A stretch of DNA of 47,466 nt from Saccoglossus kowalevskii. Its lineage: Eukaryota > Hemichordata > Enteropneusta > Harrimaniidae. Where the stretch lies: positions 819,398 to 866,863 of the forward strand of contig NW_003155736.1 in NCBI RefSeq assembly GCF_000003605.2, given 5' to 3'. The notes under the pieces were generated by a model, which was given only the letters and a program-made list of their open reading frames with translations, had not been told where the DNA came from and did not search any database. The position numbers and the translations under genes were made by a program. Shown here one piece after another: positions 23,275-34,518 of the stretch. The stretch's first letter is position 1; each line of letters begins with the position of its first letter.

Positions 23275-26200
23275 TAAAGTGTCATTCTTATTATACATTC
23301 TATCTAATATACATATCGGAATACACTGCTTGACAATGTCAGACTTTTATTTACGCTCAATATCAAATATATCTCCAAATAACTAAAACAATGCAATAGT
23401 AGTTTAGACTTTACCGGTCGCCATCGCACATTAAAACGTGCTTAGTGATGTATAGTGGCCCTACTCGGATGGGCTGAAATGTAGAATTGTCATTTCGACG
23501 GAATGTTATTCTAAGAAAGCTTTTATAAAAAAAACTTTGCAATTAGCTCTTTGAATCAGCGAACCACAATCAACGTAACATACAAATATGTGTATAATAA
23601 GCATCGTTCACCTGCCAACATTTAGAATATGTAATTTCACAAGCGCATTAAATTGTAAACTGCTAGCCTGTGAAATAGAACAGCACACGAATATGCCAGT
23701 ACGCTACCATTGCAATAGATAAAAACATTAGTTTATGAAATATACATGGCAGATGACGTGTCTTTAATCAATTGTTCATATGATACACTGCTTAACAATT
23801 TGTATGTGGAATTCCAACTTGTGGTACACACAGTTTGAATTAAATCTCACAACGTCTTTCGTAAGTTGTTGTTTTTGCTCACATTTACTAATTGAGTGAC
23901 ATTTATATATGTACGAATACATTATTAACCAGAAGAAAACTGAATTGCGTCAAACGTGTTGTACCATCCATCCATCCAGTCATTATGAACATATGAATAA
24001 TGTTACACATTGCCTTGTATGTACACCTTTCATGCTGACAATGAAATAATCTGTACGATAATACGAATGTGTTATTTATTTATTTATTTATTCAATCAAT
24101 GTTAAATTGAACATTGAATATTCTTTGTCGTAACACGTTGATTTATTGTTTGTCTCTATATACTTTAATTCTGTCATTCAATTTAATATAACAAATTGTA
24201 CCAACATTATTTGCTGTATTAATGTGCTGAAATGACTCTAACGAATATCACGTACTGTTATAGTATATATAGTACATTATAGTATATATAGTAGTTATAT
24301 ATTATTTTACTGAATCAATTACAAGTCTAAACATTCAGTTTGGTTTGGTATACAATTCTAGTATATTTTTGAGGTGTCATTCACGTATTATTTGTATCTG
24401 CGTTAAATTTGAAAGCGAGTGTATATATTATTTTACTGAATCATTTATAAATCTAAATGTTCCACAGGTTTGTAAAGAAAAGCTGAACATGTTTTTTAAG
24501 TTAAGTGTTTTGTTATTTAGGGTGGCATTTAATTAATATTCGTACTTACATGCGCATGTTTAATTTCTATTTTAATTGTATACTTTCTTCAATGTATTGA
24601 AAATTTGCTATTAATGCCGATTTTAATTATTACTATTTTTTGACTTGCAAAAAAAGAATGGTGACACAAATGTTTGTAATGTATATTGTGTGTGTAAAAT
24701 TATCATATGGGGTAACTTTATATCTTATCGATTTGTTATCTAATTAAATGGGACATTTTTTGGTGTAGAATGAATTGACTTTGAAATGTGGATTACAAAC
24801 CATCACTACTAAAGCTATTTCCTATATATTTGTGCAGCAATGATTGACTTTTGAACATAACATTTGTTTTGTTTATATGCCGTGAAATCACATGAAATGT
24901 GAAACAATATCAAAATGATTAAATAAATAATTGATAAATTACTAGTTTAATATATATTCTGATCACCACTTAATATTATTATTACAAATGTACATTTTGG
25001 TATTATCATTTTTAACACTAATACTCATGTAAGTGTCGCTGTTAAACACTAGTTCGTATCTGTCATTATTTCTTCAATAAAATGTCTTTATCATTGAAAT
25101 AACTCTGAAAGGCCTTGTAGGTGCAAGTATTTTTATAACACATCCGAATGTCACGATTGTATTTCAATATTTGCACCTTGGTTCTTGCAATTTGCAGCAG
25201 CTCAATCGAGCAAATCTAGAATAAATGCAGTTTAATTTGCTTCATAATTTTCTTGGTCTATATTCTGCAACCAATCATCATTCAATATGCGTATAACAAT
25301 AATGTATTTGAGCCTAGCCATAATGCTATAATCGGACAAAAATAAATCATAAAGTCACACATACTCGACTAGTGGAACATTATATGACCATTACCCATAC
25401 ATTTATAATGGGACTGATTCTTCTGTCTGACGAATCTGTTTTGTTGACCTTACAATAAAAAATGAAGAAAACAATCAGCATCAGTCATAACAAAACATTT
25501 CTCTTATTTTAAAAACCTACTTGACCTGGCAGAAAACGGATTTATATCCATTTCAGATATATCAGATATGATATAATATTTTCTGGGTCCCAATATCCAA
25601 GCTTTGCAGTTGAGGCCCTTGGGATATAGTGTGTACACTCAATGATGCTGCACCTTTTATGGCCTTTATGCCACATAATTATAGACAACCAATCAAATCA
25701 CAGATTGTTATGGTGCTAATTATCCCAGCCTAGTGTTACCCTTGCAGCTATATAGGTTTGACAGTTATTTCTGTATAAATTAATCGACTGTTAGTGCAGA
25801 TACACTTTATTAGTATCAAACTCTGAATAATAATAATAATACAAATATCAGAACAGTGAAGTAAGTGTATACTATATGTATCAAGCGATTGCACCACTTC
25901 AAATAATTCATTTTGTCATAAATAAAATCGTCATCAATGAAGATATTCCCCTAAGAAATGTGCACTATAACAATAAGTACAGATGCGGCTTTTTATGCAA
26001 TATTGTATCATTCTATTTATCTAATTTGTTCATGTCCGTTCGTTCATCCCTCATCTAAAATGGTATCGATTTATAATAAAAGACCAATAACGTTGCTTTT
26101 ATGTGATATACACGCAGACAGTGTTATGAGTTACTCATATATGTATACACTTCGTGTGGGAATATATATTGTTATATTACAAATGTAAATGTAGCATACG

Positions 26201-27779
26201 TCTAAATGTTTCGTTTCATGAGGCCAATAAATCTACTTCCCGATACAACCGAATTAATCAAACCATAGAGATAATATTTAAACAAGCCCGCCAACGAAAT
26301 ATCAAACAATTCTCATATGCCAATAAATACTATGAGCACTTCAATAGACAAATAAAAAAAAATATGGATTACAGAGCGCGCGGATTGTTTACAACAAATA
26401 TGTGCTGTTGATGTCATGATAATCAGCGTAATATACTAGTATATTCATGAAAACTGTATATTGAGTCAATTTATAAATATCTAGGTACGAAGCGACATAG
26501 AATCCGTAATATACGCGGATATAGCAAACTAAATTGAAAATGAGACAAGCTTGCGAATATATTCTGATTTCCTATAAAATCATGAATTAAGTTTGATTTG
26601 TTCCCAATATATCTATTTGCTGAATTTGTATTTTTGTCCACTTAAAAGAATTGTAGCTTCATTTTAAAGATTATGGTATGAGTAATTCAATTTTCAGTAA
26701 TATTCGATCAACACCATTTCCTTTATTCAAAACACGTTATTCAATATCTGAGGCGCATTAGCAAAAATGTCAAATTAACACGTGCGATGCTGAATTCTAT
26801 TTAGAATAATTATAATCAGTGGAGGTTATACTATGCTAATTGACATAGATAGTTTGTAAATGCCATGTATTACATATTGTGTGTTCAAATAATAATATAA
26901 TATAAAAGAATGAGAAAATCAATGTTTTGTGAAAAGTCATACGTACACACTGATGTGCGTTATTCGACAAATCATGTATACACTTGTTGAATGCATACAA
27001 TTTGCATAAATAAAGACACGTGCATAAATTAAGTCGTCAAAACAATAACATTTGTACTTTCTATATGTTCCATATGTAACAGGAAATAAAACGAATATTC
27101 AATAAAGAGGGATTTATGTAGATTCGGAAACATGCAATAACAATATATCAGAATTTAATATCCTTTGTGATTGTTTAGGCGACCAATGAAACAAATCATT
27201 TCGAAAAAAACACCTCTACGTGTTCCAATACAAGTACTTTGTTGATACATATTTCCTTCAAACTGAACAATGTGTTATTAATCAGCACTGCCTTCATACT
27301 AATGTTATCTTCTTTGATGTTCGAAGTTATTTACATAATATATTTGTATTTAAACGACATGGTGGTGATATGTTGATAAGCAGGGCGGACGGACATTTAG
27401 TTTTCAGAAACGTCATATATTAAATAGTTGTTGTATATTGTTTAAAGTTGAACTAGATGTTGAAATATTTAAGTACAGCGTGCATGTAGGTTGATACATC
27501 GATAAATAAGTGAGAGTTCGTAAGAATATTATTCTGGAATGTAAATTAAGTCGGGCAATTAAGTCACAACTATCAATACAACTGTCAATAAGACTATAAC
27601 ACCCATTAAATCGATCACAATCAATTTTACATGAACATGTGTTTGGTGTATTTATTTTCTAATATACCAAAAAAGCTGGCATAATAAACTATGATTGTTA
27701 CACATACCTTACACGCGTCAGTGTCGGTAAACAAGTTGTTGTATCGCTTAAGAATATTAAAGCACTTTGAAATCAGAAA
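23275..27779. other. Gene-poor region downstream of the receptor
   Basis: Probably begins with the receptor 3' UTR. It is very AT-rich with a (TTTA)n run at 24072-24092. Small frames at 24345, 25876, 25958 and 26154 show no recognisable motif and no splice context. A possible polyadenylation signal (aataaa) lies near 25076. Confidence 0.4.
24296..24462 (+). repeat. Diverged direct repeat of about 41 bp, 126 bp apart
   Basis: 24296-24336 and 24422-24462 both begin tatatattattttactgaat and differ at only about five or six positions, all in their second half. Just upstream a 17-base word, ttatagtatatatagta, occurs at 24258-24274 and again at 24277-24293. This looks like old local duplication in AT-rich DNA. 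Confidence 0.6.
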
Positions 27780-27929
27780 TGGCAGTTCGGCATCGTACTT
27801 GTTATTATAATGATACCGACAAAGATCAGATTCAGTGTGCCAGAGATCGCAACCAACTGCTTTAATTAAATGTCGTGGATGGCATTTACGCGATCATCGA
27901 CATCTTCATTACACAAAGACATATCTGAC

Positions 27930-28962
27930 ATCCCATTTGTGTCCATTGGAATCGATCATGCGTGTGAACAACTGAATAGGCTAATAAAGAACCACACTGG
28001 ACTGATTAGTATGTCAAATAATGCTAATGCTAGAATTTTGTTTCTATGACTGCACCAGAATTATCTCGATAGTGAGTTTAAGAATCAATTCAACCTTGAA
28101 CCAAGCATCTAGTATTGTGAACCGGCAGCATAGTACAATTGATAGAATCAAAGGGACTATAATGAGTCATGCTAATCCAGATGGTACAAAGATGGTTTCT
28201 AATCCCAGCAAATCAAATTATATGTCAGATATTGACCATGAAACCAGTTGGAAAATTGCAGTAGTGGATGGAATAGTCATTACTGGCGAAAAAAGTGTTA
28301 ACAGTAAAACTGGGATCTGAGCATATTTTGTAATGGGCCTTACAGGATATTTTGATGAGATCATTCTAGTGTTTGACACATACACGGTGGATTCTCTGAA
28401 GAACACAGCCTCATAGCAAATACGCAATCCAATATCAAATCAGGGAATCATATATTCATCAAGCACATTACCATGAGACAATTCTTTTCGCATGATAAAA
28501 CTTAAGAAGATTTGACCAATTAATTCAAAACCAAAGCTCTTTAATACAACAAACAAACTTCTAAGTTGTTCTGTCAGCATATGGCAATTCTAAGAGCAAT
28601 GGTAATTTGTAATTCGATGACAAAACCATTGGAAAGCTTACTCATTGATGATATACTGGCAGTTTTTTGCGTGCATTTCATACATTCACAGAGACAGATA
28701 ATACAGACAAATTCTCGTGCATTGGCAAAGCAACATGGTTAAAATTATACTTCACAGCCAAAGTTAATAAAGTTATTAAGTTTTGATGATTTGTGATGAA
28801 ACTGAATTGACCGAAGATCAAATTTCTCATTTGGCTAAATTTGTATGCGCTGCTTATTGTTATAAGCGCATTCTAATTCAGAGCATTCCTGAGTTGCAAT
28901 GGTATCTCTTCTGCAAATATATGGCTGAAAGCGACAGACTTCCACTCACAGTGCAGTGACAC
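27930..28962 (+). pseudogene. Decayed copy of a multicopy uncharacterised metazoan protein family
   Basis: Several in-order fragments resemble a large unnamed protein family, often present in many copies in invertebrate and fish genomes. At 27930 comes IPFVSIGIDHACEQLNRLIK, resembling that family's IDHAHEQ-N-K segment. At 28363 comes ILVFDTYTVDSLKN, resembling its vFD-x-Y-x3-SLK segment. At 28473 comes MRQFFSHDKT, and 28801-28959 is an open stretch with ISHLAKFVC, ELQWYLF and SDRLPLT, resembling its C-terminal region. Stops and frame changes separate the fragments, so no intact product is possible. The family's function is unknown to me, and whether it is a host gene or a mobile-element gene is open. 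Assignment is from memory of conserved motifs only. Confidence 0.5.
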
Positions 28963-31070
28963 AAAAGATAAAGCGTCCAAGCTTAAACCAATATTATCTC
29001 TGATACTGTTTACATATTTACCATACTTGGATGCAGGGTTCACTCCTTTTTAGCTGATTGTTATGTATAAATTTGGTTTGAAAATGTGGGTGGAGCGTGT
29101 TGAAACCTCCTTTGCCAATATAGTAATTAAAACAGCATGTGTTCAGGTGTAGTTTTCACATCTTGTATCTGAATGGTCATTTATTGAATGAATACAAACA
29201 ATCAGTAGACATGTTATTCATGCAGAAATGGACTGCCTATAAAGCTAGAAGTTTGGGAGCAAATGCACAGCAGCATGTCTTGCTGATGGTTGTGTCAAAC
29301 TATCTATTTAGTCCACAAGGCTTCAAATGTAAATTCAACAAGATGACCCAGACGTTTACTCATTTCCTGACTGGGCGAATAATCTAGTACCAGAAACAGT
29401 TCACATATTAGATCAATAAGAAGACTTCTACACATAGGCATTATGACACTAAATCATGATAAAGCCACAGGACGACAGAACATGCGGAAACTGGAGGCAT
29501 ATAACACAACTCTCAATTTCCGGGTTTCCAGTTATCAAATCTCTTGGAAACACAACACACAGCAGAGCCTCAAACCAAAGGAAATTAATTGCGGTTTGCA
29601 GACTTCAGGACAGCTGACACGATCACTACAAGGAACGCAGATGCGATCAACACATCATCCGAATATACTCCCTATCTAACCTCAAATGTTCAATTAAGGT
29701 AGAGATGCAGTTTACCCGACAGGTATTTTAATTAATTAGGAAATCAAGATGACCTCCCTTGTCAACAAAACTATATATTTTCGGAAAGCTTATTGTATGA
29801 ATTTTAAAATTAGAATTAGTTCCTAAATCATGCTTCTGTTTCCTGTCAAAATTGGTTTGTGGGTACATCTGTTTACTATGAAGAAAGTGCCGTCTTGAAA
29901 ACTGTTTACCAGTTGTCAATTTTGCAGGGCAGCAGCACAAATTTCACTACTTCAAGTTTATGCATAAATTAACAACCAGGCTAGTTGTCTGTACGATTGT
30001 TGTAACACTGTTCAACTAAAAACAATGCCCGACGGCGTTTTGAAGATAAACATATTGTCAATCATTTGTGAAAATTTCAAAATAAAAGGTCAAAGCTATT
30101 TTATAAAGTTCTGGGATGTGCACTAAAAAGAAGCTGAGATAATTGTTAATTTGCACAACAATTCACTCAGTAAGAAGTTTGCTAATGCTCATAATTAAAA
30201 TGGCTGTAACAGTTCCAAACTTAAATGTGTTATCGTTTTGTTAAAAGTCAAATATAGTGCATCATATGGACATCCCGTCGTTCCTGTTTTTCACCATGTT
30301 TCTTTTTTATTATTTTTGTACAGTCTTGCTAAATCTTGCTAAGCATTCAAAAGAGAGAATGTTTGCACCTGTTATCTATATTTTAAAATCGTTTTTTGAG
30401 TATGTTCCACTATTCACAATTCTACATTTCTAAATTTCCTCTCAAGTGCCCACGAACCTGCATCTTTACCTTAAAAGCGATTGTGACACTCTCTTTAATA
30501 ACATAAATTGTTGACAAGTACACATTTTTTAATAATGGAGTGAAATTCAACTCCTTATACAAATACTGTCAAACAGTGCAGTATATTTATTGATCAACGA
30601 TTACAGAAATTGAAAATGATATCCGCTGTCCTTTGATTTTACACAAAACCTGAACCATCTAACAAGAATGAATGTAATTTAGTATAGCAGCAAACATTTG
30701 ATATTAAATGTAACTAACATTTCATTCATTGAAATGAAGCTAATTGTCACGAAATACAATTATAACGTATGAAGAAACGCATTTTATCGCCATGCACAAA
30801 CCAAGATTTCATTTATGTCGGAACGTATCCTTGTTTAGCAAGTAATTGAACAGCTAATTTATGGGATGTAATCATTTACAATAGTTTAATTGGAAAAATT
30901 AAACATCTGGGGCACATAGTGTAGAAGTCTTTAAGTTATTTATAATAGCAAAAATTCATTGTTTGGTATATCATGATGTAATATATTATGTACTGCATTT
31001 GAATCTTCAAAAATTTCAATTTCGATGTGTCACGTGCTACCGTCACGTGGGGAAGAGGTAAGTGTAGCTC
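28963..31070. other. No gene seen
   Basis: The frames at 29139-29387 and 29443-29679 have no recognisable domain and could be further debris of the neighbouring decayed gene. The rest to 31070 is AT-rich without structure. It includes the side where the interior of the reverse-strand LTR element should lie, but no gag or pol similarity is seen there. Confidence 0.35.
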
Positions 31071-31740
31071 GACGAGCCCCCAGTCAATCAGAGTGATTCA
31101 AACAATCGACAAAACAAACCAGAGTTACGTATATGCGTGAATAGAACGTACTCGTTTATTGAAGTTAGATAAGAATATATATATATATGCAATACCAGAG
31201 AGATGTATGGTTCGCGTCTACAGAACATCAATCAACTATAATAATCTACTCAAAAATTAATTACATAATAAGCGCTAAATACTTAAATACAAATATGCTG
31301 AGCACTGTGGTAGTTAACGTAAAATGGTGGGCATAAATGTCATTTGCTATACGTAAATTACTTAACTACAGTCAGTTCATTGTTCACACTGGAAACGAAG
31401 TAGGCTGTAGAACTTCTTAGCGTATACTTGGTTTCGTAGAGGCGGCGTACACTAGTCAAGGTTGCTGTGATTTTCAGGTAGTTTAATCGACCAATTCACA
31501 ATCTTTTCCGTTGGTGCGTTCGTAGATGCCGGTGTACAAAGCCAGTCGACTTTCGGACAGGAGGAAGGCAAAGATGTGAAAGTATCTTGAAAACGGGTGC
31601 AACCCATTGCCACGGAGTGCCCGACCACATGTAACCATCAGACAACGCCCAAAACGTCCAGCTGCTTTTCAAAGCAAAATCTACCACAGTACTAAGCTTC
31701 AAACCACATGACTGCTCTCTTTATACTCAGAGAACTCCCT
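31071..31740 (-). mobile_element. LTR with tRNA-Pro-type primer binding site (solo or truncated element)
   Basis: Read on the minus strand: a TATAAA box (plus 31720-31725), a GC-richer transcribed part, AATAAA (plus 31155-31160), and about 70 bases later TGGGGGCTCGTC (plus 31071-31082). That 12-base word is the complement of a tRNA-Pro 3' end including CCA, the standard first part of a tRNA-Pro primer binding site in retroviruses and LTR retrotransposons. The order TATA, polyadenylation signal, LTR end, PBS is as expected for a 5' LTR. The U3 boundary could not be fixed. A 68-codon minus frame at 31496-31702 lies inside the LTR and is probably not a gene. No internal genes follow on the left. 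Confidence 0.5.
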
Positions 31741-33992
31741 AAGTGTAGCAAATATAATATGGCTCAAATTGTCAGTGCATATGCAAATCAGATGAACTAG
31801 TGAATAAATATATATAAACTCGAAAATACATTTCTACAAGATCAAATATTGAAATATCGTCACAGATGATATAGGAATAAAAAGTATAATTAAAAGGACT
31901 ACCTTAACCAGATTGTATTATTGTTAATTCAAAATCGCCAATTCAGCAGGTGAAATAATGTTGTAGACATTGTTATTGGTATCATCTAATTGCTTGAGTT
32001 TGTCCAGAATTCTTCGTGATTGTGATTCATCAATGAATTTATATTATTATAGAATTTGTAATTAAAACAAAAAAATAATTGGCTTCTTTTATTTTCACAT
32101 AGTAAATTATCTTTTCTGCTAAATTGAGTTTTAATGCAGATATTTGTGTGGAAATTGTGAATTAAGTCTTTCTAACTTGTAAAGTCTTTCGTGCAGCTGT
32201 GAGAATGTTATCGTATGACTGTTTGTGTTTCATAAAATAGTATCACATATTTTTCACCCATTAAGACTAATACTGTCTGTGGTGAGACACATATCCACAG
32301 TGTATACCCAACTAAGTAAGGCACACATCCAATAGCAAGGCGATTGACATAATCTCGAGTTCGAATTCTGTGTTTCATGTTGTAAGATAGGTCTGTTTAT
32401 TTGCAGTGTCAAATTTATCCATTGACTGTCTCACACAAAAATAATCTAATGCTAATTTTTTTATAGAATGTTTCCGTAACATATCATCACTGTTATTATC
32501 TCTGTCATTTATGCCATAGCAAAAAATAAGCTTTTCACCTAGTGTGAAGAATATTTGATGTTGTTGATGGGTTGTAAGTGTAACATGATTAATTTGTTGT
32601 CTGAAATGTTTTATTAAATTGTGCCTTCTATTGTCAATGTGAGTTGTGCGCGAATTGAATTGTAATTCAAACTGTTCTTTTCGATATTAGTCTACATCAG
32701 ACAGTTAAAACAATATTTGAGTGTGTTTCATAGATAATGTAAGGTTATCTTGTTAAATTTCCGCTAATGTGCGAACAAGGTGGCAGTTGGGTCTCGGCGT
32801 GCCCCTTGATTCATTTTCGATATTGCTGGTTGTGAGAAATACGTCCGAACGAAAAGTGTATTTTTGTGTTAATTGTTTATTGCACTACACCAGGGAAGAG
32901 CAAAACCAATTCGTGAACAAATTGTGATTCGATTGAATGCAGAGTGAAACGTGACAACTGTGTAGAAACCGACCAGCTGCGTCTATTTTCACCGAAATCG
33001 CAGAGTGACCGCCGAGATTTCCAATGTACGCTATTACAATATAACACGTTAATTATATTACGAAAATACTACGCAAGAAATTACTGTGAGTTACCACTTT
33101 ACAGCCCTATCGCTTCGATACCCTGTTCATGATTGTTTTGCAATGCGAACTCAAACGACTTAACTATCATCAGAACTATTACGGAACGATTGAGCTACCT
33201 TCGAAACTCACTAATTAAATAACATCATAGTGAACTTTTCCAGTGACAGAAAGGACTGTGGCCGTCGGGTGGCGCACATGCGACATTTGTGTTGGTAAAC
33301 ATTGATTTTTTCACAATCCAATGCGCTCTACTAATGTAGGGGTTTTGACTCTGACGGTGACTCTTCGATAACCTAGCTTAATCTTGTACTCGTTTATATG
33401 CTGGTTGAAAGATCTAGCTCCCTTTCACTTTAAATAAACATGATCCGGCCAGTTAGTCAGATTTTTTGCAGTGCTGTAGTTAAACCATTTTGATCATTGA
33501 CACATTTTCGCCAAATCTTCGCCTAGAAGTTAAATTATTATTGACCGGATTTTATCTTCCACAGTACTGTAAAATTACAATCGTTATAGAAACAGTTGCG
33601 TCAATGTCAACTTTATGGAGCATCTGACGAATGGGCGGATCTAGGAACTTTCTAAGAAGAGGATTCAACATTTTATAATTGGCCTATAGAGGACGCTTTA
33701 TAATCTCATTAATGTCTTACTTGAAGAAAATTGTATTTATTGTCACATACAATATTTGATCATTAAATTATTAATTATCATTTTACCATGAAATTATTAT
33801 TTTACACATGTTTACTCTTTTACTAATTTTTACATAACATTACAGATAGTGTGAACGTTGCATATATTTCTTTCTCGTTGACCGAACAAATAAAGAGTAC
33901 ATTTCGCAATTTATGTAATGAATTCTTTTTATTGATAAGGTAGGGTTTATACATTGATCTGAACAATAAAAAATTGACATTCTGACATAGAA
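31741..33992. other. No gene seen
   Basis: AT-rich intergenic sequence. A B-box-like word (gttcgaattc) near 32354 is not accompanied by a tRNA fold. A CpG-richer stretch at 32780-33360 has short open frames without recognisable motifs. Confidence 0.4.
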
Positions 33993-34076
33993 TATAGAAT
34001 CATTGAGCACAACCTTTTACAGGGAAATGAGCATAGTGAAAGGTTTGGTTACATACCCATTCTGAGTGTGTGATTT
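33993..34076 (+). repeat. 84-bp direct duplication, copy 1
   Basis: Matches 34385-34468 over 84 bases with a single C/T difference. The spacing between starts is 392 bases. Very high identity in otherwise unconstrained DNA points to a recent duplication or conversion event, or the ends of a small inserted element. Confidence 0.85.
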
Positions 34077-34384
34077 ACATATTTATAGAAGAGCAATGAG
34101 TGTGGCCATACAAATCTCGATAAATTATTCACATCACTGATCAGACTGTATTTAAATTTCACTTTATTCGACATAATATTACATTTAACATACAACATAC
34201 ATAGATCTGCCACTGTGTGGGGTCTTTTATTCGCAACTTCTTTTTGGATTGGATTTTACCTAAGCTTTTGTTTGTTGTAATATTAAAGGTTTTCTCGCTG
34301 GTCTCGTCTCATCGTACTTTCTGTAAGAGTACGACACAAGTTCCTCTCCATAGCTTTCTGCTTGGGAAAGTATATGGAACAATT

Positions 34385-34468
34385 TATAGAATCATTGAGC
34401 ACAATCTTTTACAGGGAAATGAGCATAGTGAAAGGTTTGGTTACATACCCATTCTGAGTGTGTGATTT
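34385..34468 (+). repeat. 84-bp direct duplication, copy 2
   Basis: Second copy of the 84-base unit. It stops ten bases before a hairpin at 34478-34518, which copy 1 lacks; after copy 1 the sequence diverges at once. Confidence 0.85.
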
Positions 34469-34477
34469 GACACTTCA

Positions 34478-34518
34478 TTTAGCATTTACACTTATCCTTG
34501 AAGTGTGTAAATGCTAAA
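34478..34518. repeat. Inverted repeat / hairpin
   Basis: The arm tttagcatttacactt (34478-34493) pairs with aagtgtgtaaatgctaaa (34501-34518) across a 7-base loop, with a slight mismatch near the loop. It abuts the end of the second 84-bp copy. Confidence 0.75.

Noticed and set aside
32335-32375. gttcgaattc resembling a tRNA B box
   Set aside because: No matching acceptor or anticodon stem and no clear A box at the right distance. At best an eroded tRNA-derived SINE.
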